A DNA stretch of 64,000 nt from Chloroflexota bacterium (GCA_018648325.1 JABGRK010000012.1:102549-166548), one strand, 5' to 3'; shown: positions 8,286 to 16,850, numbered from the stretch's first letter. Translations and numbers: made by a program. The notes: generated by a model from the sequence alone, not told the origin.

Positions 8286-9698
8286 ATGGTCATGCTGTTT
8301 CCGGTAGCTGCAAATGCTGATGAAGTACTAAGAACAGCGGTTTCAGGAGAAACCGTTACAGATGGAGTGGCAGTTTCAGATGATAGTGTCTGGGAAAATG
8401 CCATAACTACCAGTACTTTGAACCTTGGGAGTAACACCAGTGATGTACAATCAGTATTGGTAGTAGCTTCTTTTGAGTGTACAACAGTTGGGTCATATGC
8501 CACTGATGCCCAGTATAAAATAGTTAATAGCGCCGATTCTAATGTGAGTCAAACACTGCAACGAGGACTAGCTGCTTCAAAAACAAACGATTATGGCATT
8601 GGTTCACTGGTGCATATTTTTGATGTGAGTTCATTATCAGGGAATCTTACTTATACGCTTCAACATTTGTCGACAGATAATCGTAGACTGGTTACCACTA
8701 CTGGTACTATAGTCGCCATTCCCCTTTCTACTACTGCAGGTACTCCGGAACATCTCGATAATGCCTGTGCGAGTGTTACTGGAAGCGACCAGATGCAGGT
8801 GAGTACATGGGAGGATGTGCCAAGTAGTACGGTCACAGGTGTCACCTTATCGGTAGCAGGGCACCTTTATGTTGCTGCATCAATTGAGAGTGGACAAACC
8901 GGACCTAACAGTACAAATACGGGCGAGTGGAAGATAATGTACAGGCAAGGCGCGGGTGATTGGACTGATCTGGGTTATTCGATGACTCGATCAACAGGTA
9001 CTTCCACCGATTCAGGATTGGTCAGTTTAGTTGCTGTTAAGTTGAATCAAGATGCCGCCGATTATTCTTTTAAGCTTCAACACAGGCAAACAGTGCAGGG
9101 ACATGTCAGTGCCTATTCTTTAACCAACAATTTCGAGGTTGTGGCTGTTGCCTTGGCTGATAGCAATCAATACTTCACCGCTTTTGAAGGATATACGGCA
9201 AGTCCATCAGGCATAACCAGCAGTGATATAACTGCTAATTCAGCCACAACTGCTAATATTACGCCTTATGTAGCAACTCCAATATTCGTACACGCTCAAT
9301 ATAATATGACTTCCAATGATAGTAGTGCCGTTAATACCGCAAAATACGATTTATGTGTTGATCAATCTACACCAGCAGGCCCAGTTGAATTGGACTCGAG
9401 AGAGCAGGATCGATACATAACAGATGATGCTGATTCAGGTAGTGGTGCGTCAGTCGGTTTGTCTTCGAGCCTAAGTGCTGCTACTGAGTATACGGCAAGT
9501 TTGCGGCATGCCTCGGATGGAACAAACACATTGGTGACTTCAAATGCATACATTGTGGGATTCACATTAGGCTATGCTACCGCGCAGCCTCCAGTACCAG
9601 AATGGCCTACTATGGCTCTGGTGTCTATCGGAATACTGGCGATTATATTGTACTATTGTGCCAAAAATCGTCGATTAATCAAAACAGTTGCGGATTAG
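8286..9698 (+). CDS. Secreted protein with PEWP-type exosortase sorting signal
   Basis: A 470-residue secreted protein from the first ATG. The C-terminus has the tripartite exosortase signal: PVPEWPT (PEWP at 438-441), a hydrophobic helix (about 442-458) and a basic tail with NRR. It is a PEP-CTERM variant with Trp-Pro after PE. The body has three similar modules of about 110 residues, each ending in a TYTLQH/SFKLQH/TASLRH-type strand, presumably beta-sandwich. Codons upstream of ATG stay open to 8217 and encode the rest of a good signal peptide (RKF..RIVIITLLISVMVMLFPVAANA). The natural start is therefore near 8226-8234, where only ATT/ATA codons sit behind AAGGA. An exosortase gene follows directly. 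Function of the mature protein is unknown. Confidence 0.85.
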   Translation: MVMLFPVAANADEVLRTAVSGETVTDGVAVSDDSVWENAITTSTLNLGSNTSDVQSVLVVASFECTTVGSYATDAQYKIVNSADSNVSQTLQRGLAASKTNDYGIGSLVHIFDVSSLSGNLTYTLQHLSTDNRRLVTTTGTIVAIPLSTTAGTPEHLDNACASVTGSDQMQVSTWEDVPSSTVTGVTLSVAGHLYVAASIESGQTGPNSTNTGEWKIMYRQGAGDWTDLGYSMTRSTGTSTDSGLVSLVAVKLNQDAADYSFKLQHRQTVQGHVSAYSLTNNFEVVAVALADSNQYFTAFEGYTASPSGITSSDITANSATTANITPYVATPIFVHAQYNMTSNDSSAVNTAKYDLCVDQSTPAGPVELDSREQDRYITDDADSGSGASVGLSSSLSAATEYTASLRHASDGTNTLVTSNAYIVGFTLGYATAQPPVPEWPTMALVSIGILAIILYYCAKNRRLIKTVAD

Positions 9699-9754
9699 TC
9701 AAGCTTCTATAGTATCTCTATAGAGGTATATTCATTAAACGATGGATGGAGGGA

Positions 9755-10592
9755 ATGAATAATCAAAAAGCAAAATATTATTATTTCCCTTGCTTTATTT
9801 GTAGCATTAATAATCTACATTCCTACATTCATATGGTTAACTAATAATTGGATTAATAATCCCTATTACAGCCATGGATTTATTGTACCCATTGTGTCCG
9901 GTTCTGTTTTTTGGATAAGGCGTAATAGGCTGGTTTTAGGGAAGCCTTCATTAAATGGATATATTATTATTGGTGTGGGCTTAACAGTTTATTTGTTATC
10001 CTATATATGGAAAATGGAATATATTACTGCGTTATCCTTCCCACTAGTGTTATTCGGAACAATAACTGTTATATGCGGGAAGGCTAATGCACGGGCCTTT
10101 TTATTTCCCATATTGTTTATGTTTTTAATGATACCCTTGCCCTTGGTTTCAACAGTTAGTTCCTCCTTGCAGGTTGTAGCCACTCATTCATCAGCATGGA
10201 TAACTGGTTTGGTCTTAAGCGACGTAGTAACCAGTGGAAATCAAATTTATCTTCCTAATGCCAGCTTCACTGTTGGTACTGCTTGTAGCGGCATACACAG
10301 CGTAATAGCATTGCTGACTGTCTCCGCTGTTCTTGTCTTTCTGGAAAGTGGTCCCGCATGGAAAAAGTCTACAATATTCCTATCTGCTATTCCCGTGGCA
10401 ATTATCACGAATATTCTGAGGATTGTATCTGTGCTTCTTATAGCGAGCTGGTGGAATCCTGAAGTAGCAATTAACTATTTTCATGGAATCTCTGGGATAT
10501 TGTCATATGCGTTTGCTATTATCATATTTATAACACTTGCTAAATTACTTCAATGTAGGTTTAGAACGTGGGCAGAAATAAAAAATGATTGA
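9755..10592 (+). CDS. Exosortase (apparent +1 frameshift near start)
   Basis: A polytopic membrane transpeptidase that would cleave the PEWP signal of the neighbouring protein. Catalytic hallmarks are visible: Cys in TACSGIHS, Arg in TNILRI and His in NYFHGISG. The N-terminal family motif YYSHGFIVPIV is encoded at about 9864-9896, upstream of the first in-frame GTG (9894), so that GTG cannot be the true start. The frame is open back to 9759 but has no ATG/GTG/TTG before 9894. An ATG at 9755 with GGAGGG 1 bp upstream is in another frame. Dropping one A from the A5 run at 9765-9769 joins them into a 278-residue protein starting MNNQKQNIIISLALF. Either sequencing error, inactivating indel or slippage. 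Eight or so membrane helices expected. The EpsI-domain gene overlaps the stop by 8 bp. Confidence 0.85.
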
Positions 10593-11460
10593 ATATAAAC
10601 AGTATGCTCCATTGCTTGGTCTGTTTATGCTAGCGATATTGTTTGTATTTCTATTATCAACACCAGATGATTTTACTAGTCGCCAAATGCATTTTAGTAC
10701 TCAATTACATAGCGGAACAGCAAGCGATGTACGCGTTAATGCAAGCTTGGAATTAGGCGATGACGTGCAACTGCAAAGTTTCCCCTATGAACTATCCGAT
10801 TTTATTGGATTTGATCAATCCATAGGGTCATTAAAGGAAACCTTGGGTGCGGATTCTATACTTTTCAGAGGGTACACTAATGAAGAGTCATCTCAGCTTA
10901 TATTCCTTCTAATAGTGCAAAGTAAGAGCAGTTTAAGTTTCCATTCACCACGTGGTTGTTACCAAGCTCTTGGGTACGAAATAGAAGAAGAGTCGGAAGA
11001 AATAATCCACGTTGCTGATCCATCGTGGACGCCAACACATCTTATAAATTACGAAGCTCTACCGGACTGGGCAAAACAAGAATTAGCCGTGTCGCCATAT
11101 GGAGGCTATTTACCAGTTAATAAAATCGTAGTATCCAAAATTGAAGGAGTAGAAATTAAGGAGCGGAGGGTAGCCCTCTACTTTTACATCAAGAGATGGC
11201 CAAGCAGTGATACGATCGATATGATCCGGGTATCAATGGTGGTACCTACATCAGGTGAATATGAAGAGTCGTTGAATGTTGCCAGAGAATTCATGGGTTA
11301 TACAGTGCCTCTTATACTTGAACCTTATGATGGGGGGGATGAACAGATATTGATTTTATCAATATTATCCTGGGGAGTAGGTGGATATTTTCTTATTATT
11401 TTGTTGTTATCTATTTGTTTATCTTTAGTTGCATTCCCCAAACTATTTAAAAAGAAATGA
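10585..11460 (+). CDS. EpsI-domain exosortase-associated protein
   Basis: A 291-residue membrane-anchored protein whose start overlaps the exosortase stop by 8 bp (ATGATTGA), showing translational coupling. TM helix at about 8-28, an extracytoplasmic domain, and a second C-terminal helix (about 258-280) followed by a basic tail. The diagnostic EpsI motif FHSPRGCYQALGYEI lies near residues 118-132 and resembles the SFHSPxxCxPxxGW signature of EpsI domains, which accompany or are fused to exosortases. Its biochemical role is not established; it is assumed to work with the exosortase at the membrane. Confidence 0.8.
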   Translation: MIEYKQYAPLLGLFMLAILFVFLLSTPDDFTSRQMHFSTQLHSGTASDVRVNASLELGDDVQLQSFPYELSDFIGFDQSIGSLKETLGADSILFRGYTNEESSQLIFLLIVQSKSSLSFHSPRGCYQALGYEIEEESEEIIHVADPSWTPTHLINYEALPDWAKQELAVSPYGGYLPVNKIVVSKIEGVEIKERRVALYFYIKRWPSSDTIDMIRVSMVVPTSGEYEESLNVAREFMGYTVPLILEPYDGGDEQILILSILSWGVGGYFLIILLLSICLSLVAFPKLFKKK

Positions 11461-11498
11461 TAAATAGTGCCAAATAACTGGAGGCTCGTTACATAGGA

Positions 11499-12263
11499 AT
11501 GGATAAAGATCTTAAATCATTGTTGCCATTGTTGGCATATCTCTTAGCTATAATTACAGCAGAGTTACTTACTATATTAATCAATCCCTTTTGGGGAGTA
11601 TTGTGCAATATTGTACTGTTATTCGTAATTATTATTCATTCTTCAAGATCACTGACCAGTGCTCCAAATCAACTAATAGCATCACTTGCTTTAGTCCCAC
11701 TAATAAGGATTATCAGTTTATCCATTCCACTCGCTAGTATCTCACAACTTTGGCAATTCGCTATTATCTATATGCCATTACTGTTGGTCACAATCGTTGT
11801 TGCTCGCATATTGAATATAAGTGTAAAGCAACTTGGTATAAGTATAAGATTCAGTTGGCTACAGATAGTAATAGTATTATCTGGGCTTATTATCGGGGCA
11901 GTTGAGTATATAATATTGAAACCTGATCCTCTATTAACTGATTATTCCTGGGATAAAGTATTATCTTATTCAATTATTTTTATTGCCTGTCCTGGTTTTA
12001 TAGAGGAGTTAATCTTTCGTGGAGTATTACAGCATACGGCAGCTATGACTTTAAGACGTTGGGGAATTGTCTATGTTAGCATAATATTCGCTATTCTTCA
12101 TTTAGGTTTCCTTTCTTGGGTTTTTGTATTTTTTGTATTTTTTGTTTCACTATATTTAGGCTGGATGGCAAAAAAAACAGGATCACTATTTGGAGTGATC
12201 CTCGCACATGGTTTAGCTAATATTATATTGTTTATAGTTATGCCTGTTTTATTAATACAATGA
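11499..12263 (+). CDS. CPBP/CAAX-family intramembrane metalloprotease
   Basis: A 254-residue polytopic protein with about seven helices. The CPBP (Rce1-like) motifs are present: EELIFRG (Glu-Glu near 169-170 and Arg 174), a His in AILHLGF (about 200) and a His-rich ILAHGLANI near 237. It lies 38 bp after the EpsI gene on the same strand, with GGAGG 13 bp and AGGA directly before ATG. In the family these enzymes cut prenylated or membrane peptides. One exosortase class (exosortase E) is fused to a CPBP domain, so a linked role in processing the sorted protein is a reasonable inference. Confidence 0.82.
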   Translation: MDKDLKSLLPLLAYLLAIITAELLTILINPFWGVLCNIVLLFVIIIHSSRSLTSAPNQLIASLALVPLIRIISLSIPLASISQLWQFAIIYMPLLLVTIVVARILNISVKQLGISIRFSWLQIVIVLSGLIIGAVEYIILKPDPLLTDYSWDKVLSYSIIFIACPGFIEELIFRGVLQHTAAMTLRRWGIVYVSIIFAILHLGFLSWVFVFFVFFVSLYLGWMAKKTGSLFGVILAHGLANIILFIVMPVLLIQ

Positions 12264-12494
12264 TACTGTGACAAATTTATCGACTACCATAACACTAAAC
12301 AATATAAAGAATGGCACAACGATAATATTCATATCAGTGACTACACGAAGCCAATAACGGTTTTTACTCGCTTTCGCAATTTCAACGATAATTAAAATAA
12401 TAATTAGAGATAATGCCACCAAAAGTGAAAGAGCACTCACAAGACTATAAGTCATGCCAGTCACTATCGTCGTCGTTGTCACTGTTACTATCAT
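12252..12494 (-). CDS. Small two-helix membrane protein, hypothetical
   Basis: An 80-residue ORF opposite and tail-to-tail with the CPBP gene (12-bp overlap). I start it at ATG 12492-12494, which has GGGGAT about 8 bp upstream; an in-frame TTG at 12530 would add 12 residues. Two hydrophobic helices (about 17-38 and 55-72) are separated by a basic loop containing KASKNRYWLRV. No family recognised. The arrangement (helix, positive loop, helix) looks like a genuine small membrane protein, but low-complexity Thr/Ile/Val coding in AT-rich DNA could also arise by chance. Confidence 0.4.
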   Translation of the reverse strand: MIVTVTTTTIVTGMTYSLVSALSLLVALSLIIILIIVEIAKASKNRYWLRVVTDMNIIVVPFFILFSVMVVDKFVTVSLY

Positions 12495-12681
12495 AATATC
12501 TATCCCCAAGACTGTATTATCTGACCACAATATTTATCATATTGTATGTTATTTGTCAAGCATTGCTCCAACATACAATATGATAAAGGAGTTTGCCAAA
12601 TTTCATGCTTAAAAGCCAGCCACATATTATTGCCCATAGTACCAAATTGAGGAATTTTATCAGATTCTACACCCCAACATG

Positions 12682-12734
12682 CTCTCGAAATGGTATCACC
12701 CAATCGTATGCATGAGTGGATAAACATCCCGATA
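12682..12734 (+). repeat. Twin element, copy 2
   Basis: Direct-orientation copy of 8094-8146 (45 of 53 identical, ungapped), 4588 bp downstream. The arms of the inverted repeat in copy 1 are changed here to CATGC and GTATG, which still pair with one G-T wobble. The element ends 55 bp before the predicted -35 box of the PAS histidine kinase gene. Confidence 0.7.
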
Positions 12735-12789
12735 AATATAACGAATATACAAAACAGTATTCGTATGAAATTATATACGTCTCGACTTG

Positions 12790-12818
12790 TTGACATTTCA
12801 TTAGCATGGGCATATTAT
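12790..12818 (+). promoter_or_regulatory. Predicted sigma-A promoter of the PAS histidine kinase
   Basis: TTGACA (12790-12795), a 17-bp spacer and TATTAT (12813-12818), 46 bp before the kinase start. Near-consensus. Confidence 0.65.
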
Positions 12819-12864
12819 CAAGTGCAATTAATCTATGCAACATGTCTTTCTAGGGAGATAGTTA

Positions 12865-15573
12865 ATGAAGAATGACAGGGACAAGACAAAAGAACAATTG
12901 ATCATTGAGTTAGAGGAAATGCGTCAACAGATGGCAGAAAGGCTTGAGACCGCTGCAAATGAAGCTTTGCAGTTTAAGAAAGCATTGGATCAGGTGTCCT
13001 CATATGTCTATATTAAGGATACGAAATCTCGTTATCGTTACGCAAATGAATTAACACTAAAACTATTCGGATGTTCGGCCAAAGAGTTGGGCGGTTGCGC
13101 AGATTCCAACTTTTTCCCTCCAGATGTTGCAAAACGACTACGCAAAATCGACTTACGTGTCCTGCATGGTGAGCAGACTTCGGAAGAAATTGTATCTGTA
13201 CGTGATAGTGGCGAACAGCAAATATTTCTAGAAGTTAAGACTCCGCTGCGCTCAAAAAACAGAGAGGAGATTATTGGTTTACTGGGCATCTCAACAGACA
13301 TCACCGAGCGCAAGCAGGTAGAGGAGAAGTTAAATCTACAGGCATCACTTCTTGAACAAATTGATAGTGCCATAATTACTATAGATTTCAATAATATCAT
13401 CTTATCTTGGAATAAACGTGCTGAAGTTATGTATCAGTGGACAAACGAAGAAGCGGTGGGGAAAAACATCACAGAATTATTAGCTCCTGATGAATTGAAA
13501 GAGCAAACATTGGTTAACTTTGAACAGCTTAATAGAGACGGTCACTGGGAGGGTGATTATGAAGTACTGAGGAAAGATGGGAGTAAGATACCAGTCCATA
13601 TCGTTAACACATACTTGACGGACCTGAGTGGGAAAAATATAGGATTCATCGGTATGAGCAATGATATCACAGAGCGCAAGCTTTCAGAAAAGAAAATCAT
13701 AGAGTACTCGAAAAATCTGAAGATGGCACAGAGGATAGCCGAAATTGGGAATTGGAGATGGAACCCGAAAACAAACACACTGATTTGGTCAGAGCAAACC
13801 TATCGGCACCTCGGCTTTGAACCAGGCGAAGTCAATCCCACATTTGAGCTCTATGAGAATATGCTCCATCCTGATGACAGGGATAAGGTAAACGAAACCA
13901 TCCAACTATCGTTAGAAACAGGTGAACCTTACAGCCTAGAGATGAGAATGTTTCCAAAAGGCGGTGGAGAGAAAACCTTTCTCTCAGCAGTCGAGATAAT
14001 GCATGATGATAAAAGTGAAGCCGATATTTTCTACGGCACTATGCTTGATATTACTGAGAGCAGGCAGGCAGAGAGTGAATTATTGAAACAACAGCATTTC
14101 CTTGAAAAAGCTCAAGAGATGGGACATATAGGCACATGGATACTTGATATTACAAATAATATTCTTAAATGGACTGATGAGAACTACAAAATTTTTGGAG
14201 TAACTGTTGGAACAGAGTTAGACTATGAGAGATTTATTAATATCGTTCACCCTGAAGATAGAGCTACTATAGACTCTGCATGGAGAGATGCCTTGGAACA
14301 TGTGCCCTACAATGTTGAACACCGACTTCTGGTAAACGGGAAGACAAAGTGGGTACGCCAAGAAGCTAAAGTTAGATTTGATGAATCTGGGAAAGCAATA
14401 AGTGCAATCGGGTTTACGCAGGATATCACCGAGCGCAAGCAATCTGATAATATAATCAAGGAATACTCAGAAAACTTGGAGCACATGATTGAGAAGAGAA
14501 CAAAAGAAGTAAAAAAGGCAACAGAAGAGTTTGAGCGTATTTTCAAGCTGTCATCTGATATGATTTGTATTGCCGATCTAAAAACAGTCAACTTCCTCAA
14601 AGTAAATCCGGCCTTTACCAGCGTCCTTGGTTACAATGAGCAAGAGCTGCTCAGCAGTTCTATCATGGATTTTGTTCACCCAGATGATAAAGAAACAACC
14701 AGCGAACGTGCAAGATATCAACTCAATAATAAAAAATCGATTCTCGACTTTAATAACCGTTACATATGTAAGGATGGCTCAGTAAAATACCTCGAGTGGA
14801 CCGGCTCACCAGTTTATGATAAAGGAATAACCTATGCTATAGCACGTGATGCCACCGAACGCAAAGAGGCAGAAAAGGAGCTTGCCGAGGCCAACGACAA
14901 AGTTGCGCAAGCCCAAAGACTCACAGAAATAGGCCAACTTGCTACAGGAATAGCCCACGAGTTACGTAATCCACTGGCCATCATCAACAATGCCGCATAC
15001 TACCTGAAAATGAAACTGGCGAATAGTGATGAAAATATAACAAAATCTCTTAATCATCTGGAGACACAAGTGTTCAGGTCATCCAATATTATCGAAGGAC
15101 TGCTTGATTTTGCCAACACCAAGCAACCTAATTTGAGTAATGTTGATCTGCAGTCTGTAGTTGAAGAAACCATAAACTCAATATCTATACCCAAGTCAGT
15201 AGCGGTAAATATTGATATGGCAAAAGACCTGCCCGTGCTTGAAGTTGATAGAGAGCAAATGTTACGTGTGTTCAGTAACCTGATTAATAATTCCATTCAG
15301 GCAATACACGACAGCGGAAAGCTATCCATATCCAGCAAAAAGGTTGGCAACTACATAGTAACCGATGTAACTGATACAGGAAGAGGAATATCTCCTCATA
15401 ACATAGAGAAGATATTTGATGCCATGTTTACCACAAAGTCTTCTATGGGTGGCATTGGAATAGGTCTTGCTATTACCAAGACACTGGTTGAGGCAAACAA
15501 GGGGACCATTACTGTTAGAAGCACGGAGGGTAAAGGGACTATCTTCACTGTAAAATTACCAATTGTGCAATGA
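12865..15573 (+). CDS. Multi-PAS sensor histidine kinase
   Basis: A 902-residue kinase preceded by AGGGAG. No membrane helix is apparent, so it is probably cytoplasmic. Five PAS/PAC units (about 30-150, 155-275, 290-400, 410-525, 550-665), most closing with the DITERK signature; the last ends DATERK. A coiled linker leads to the HisKA domain with GIAHELRNPLAII (His near 697) and a HATPase domain with N box (SNLINNSIQAI), G1 (DTGRGI) and G2 (GGIGIGLAIT). All kinase boxes are present, so activity is likely. No response regulator lies nearby; the cognate partner is unlinked. The duplicated 53-bp element upstream ties it to the exosortase island, where a sensor kinase would parallel PrsK of PEP-CTERM systems, but homology to PrsK is not claimed. 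Confidence 0.9.
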   Translation: MKNDRDKTKEQLIIELEEMRQQMAERLETAANEALQFKKALDQVSSYVYIKDTKSRYRYANELTLKLFGCSAKELGGCADSNFFPPDVAKRLRKIDLRVLHGEQTSEEIVSVRDSGEQQIFLEVKTPLRSKNREEIIGLLGISTDITERKQVEEKLNLQASLLEQIDSAIITIDFNNIILSWNKRAEVMYQWTNEEAVGKNITELLAPDELKEQTLVNFEQLNRDGHWEGDYEVLRKDGSKIPVHIVNTYLTDLSGKNIGFIGMSNDITERKLSEKKIIEYSKNLKMAQRIAEIGNWRWNPKTNTLIWSEQTYRHLGFEPGEVNPTFELYENMLHPDDRDKVNETIQLSLETGEPYSLEMRMFPKGGGEKTFLSAVEIMHDDKSEADIFYGTMLDITESRQAESELLKQQHFLEKAQEMGHIGTWILDITNNILKWTDENYKIFGVTVGTELDYERFINIVHPEDRATIDSAWRDALEHVPYNVEHRLLVNGKTKWVRQEAKVRFDESGKAISAIGFTQDITERKQSDNIIKEYSENLEHMIEKRTKEVKKATEEFERIFKLSSDMICIADLKTVNFLKVNPAFTSVLGYNEQELLSSSIMDFVHPDDKETTSERARYQLNNKKSILDFNNRYICKDGSVKYLEWTGSPVYDKGITYAIARDATERKEAEKELAEANDKVAQAQRLTEIGQLATGIAHELRNPLAIINNAAYYLKMKLANSDENITKSLNHLETQVFRSSNIIEGLLDFANTKQPNLSNVDLQSVVEETINSISIPKSVAVNIDMAKDLPVLEVDREQMLRVFSNLINNSIQAIHDSGKLSISSKKVGNYIVTDVTDTGRGISPHNIEKIFDAMFTTKSSMGGIGIGLAITKTLVEANKGTITVRSTEGKGTIFTVKLPIVQ

Positions 15574-15777
15574 TTAAAGTTGATTTCTATTAAAGGACCT
15601 CTCAAATATTCTCCAAGTGGCGCCCTAGTTTCACCCTAATGTACTCTATGACATCACCTCTCTTAGTAGCCACACAATATAGCGTTATTACCCTTGACAC
15701 GTTGTAACTGCGAGAGTATTCTGTAATCCGATATATATGTTATTGAATCTTTATTTGCAGACAATGGAGACTCAGGC
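15574..15777. promoter_or_regulatory. Intergenic region with promoter at 15694-15722
   Basis: The 204-bp gap after the kinase contains TTGACA (15694-15699), a 17-bp spacer and TATTCT (15717-15722) directed at the CheR fragment. Nothing else was recognised. Confidence 0.5.
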
Positions 15778-16050
15778 TTGCTGAAAATAAATCCCATTTC
15801 AATAAAACATGGCCTGCCTGATATCATAAATGCTGTGAACCGAATACTGGATGTTGACGTGTCTATCTATGACGAGTTGTTTTTTGCTGAAGCCATTAGT
15901 AGGCGACTTACCGAAACATCTATCAAAACAGCAAGTGCATATTTGGAGTATTTATCGAAGAATCCCGCAGAGGCAAAACTACTTGCCGACTCTTGCCCAT
16001 TTTCCCGTCCCTTATCATTATGCTTTTATTATCAAGATCTATGTCATTGA
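15778..16050 (+). pseudogene. CheR-type methyltransferase, N-terminal remnant
   Basis: The reading frame (TTG start, GGAG 10 bp upstream) gives 90 residues. Residues 1 to about 72 look like the N-terminal alpha-helical domain of CheR, in particular the AEAISRRL helix followed by YLEYLSKNPAEAKLLADS. The family would continue with a FFRD-type motif and the SAM-binding domain, but here the similarity stops at about 15990 and the remaining 18 codons are the antisense of the recombinase gene. A functional methyltransferase is excluded. A good promoter still precedes it, so a short peptide may be expressed. Confidence 0.6.
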
Positions 16051-16576
16051 TGGTTAGGTTTGTAAGCTCGCTAAGGCGCGCTCCGCTTTCCATAAACAGG
16101 CACACGATAGCAGTATTTCGTGCAGATCGCATCTTTTCTCTGGCAGTATGAGCCTGCTTGTGTTCCAGATCTAATGCTTGGGTTAGGCGTAGAACATGAT
16201 CTGGCTTGCATGGCTCAATAATAGGAGCACGTGGGGCCCTTAATGAGATGCCATCCATAGGATTGATTTCCAGTATTCCTTCATGAATTGCCCAGCTTGA
16301 ATAGCGCTTCAACGCGCGATAATAGGGCCACCGATAGCTGTTTATATCGCGCTCTCTACTAGTTGGTTCATTATGCGGGGTGAGATCGTGCAGGAACGCC
16401 TGGATATCTCTTTTGGATACCAAGGTGGGGGAATTTATACCATGTGTCTCTGAGGCCCATTTAGCGAAGCTTTTGACTCTACTGTGATAGTAGTCTACTG
16501 TCTTAGGCTTTACCTGCAGTTCAAGTTCGTATTTGAAGCCGTCTAAAGCCCATTGCCAAGTATTTTGTTGTACCAT
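15923..16576 (-). pseudogene. Tyrosine recombinase/integrase, C-terminally truncated
   Basis: 217 codons of an XerC/D-like integrase. The N-terminal core-binding SAM-like domain (about 1-95) and the first part of the catalytic domain are present, including ESGARLSELTNL with the first catalytic Arg and the beta-hairpin Lys in GKMGKSR. The sequence loses integrase character near 15990, so the HxxR motif, the second His/Trp and the nucleophilic Tyr are missing. It starts 105 bp beyond the 3' end of tRNA-Gly, the usual position for an integrase of an element inserted at a tRNA gene. Full-length relatives are about 300 residues. Inactive remnant. Confidence 0.78.
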
Positions 16577-16681
16577 TGCATTTTTGGGGAGCCCGCCCTG
16601 TGCAGGTTGTCTGCACTAGCTATATGTTGTATTTATACTTCCAACTCATGCAGGCTGTCAAGAGCCTGTTGCTTAGCTTCA

Positions 16682-16757
16682 TGGAGCGGGAGACGAGACT
16701 CGAACTCGCGACAGCCTGCTTGGGAAGCAGGTACTCTACCAACTGAGTTACTCCCGC
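16682..16757 (-). tRNA. tRNA-Gly (CCC anticodon)
   Basis: A full cloverleaf on the minus strand. The 7-bp acceptor stem is GCGGGAG/CTCCCGC with the discriminator base and encoded CCA at 16682-16685. The D-loop carries AGTTGGTAGAGTA, the anticodon stem CCTGC/GCAGG encloses loop TTCCCAA (anticodon CCC), and the T arm has GAGTTCGAGTCTC. It reads GGG glycine codons. A truncated integrase follows its 3' end, marking a used integration site. Confidence 0.95.
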
Positions 16758-16766
16758 ACATAAAGT

Positions 16767-16796
16767 ATTATAGTAATGCGAGAGAAGAAGTGTCAA
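16767..16796 (-). promoter_or_regulatory. Promoter of tRNA-Gly
   Basis: On the minus strand TTGACA (16796-16791) and TATAAT (16772-16767) are separated by 18 bp and lie 10 bp before the tRNA 5' end. Both hexamers match consensus exactly. Confidence 0.75.
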
Positions 16797-16850
16797 CGGG
16801 GAACGCTGGTTTTACGCCAAAAAATCATGCGAAAATCGGCTGAAGATAAT

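Noticed and set aside
12500-12796. 98-codon minus-strand ORF
   Set aside because: It runs antisense through the duplicated 53-bp element and the kinase promoter, has no ribosome site and mixed composition; chance ORF.
15778-16050. Functional short CheR-like protein
   Set aside because: The SAM-binding domain is absent and the last codons are antisense of the recombinase.
8000-16757. Whole region as one integrative element with att repeats
   Set aside because: No copy of the tRNA-Gly 3' end was found to the left, so boundaries cannot be set.
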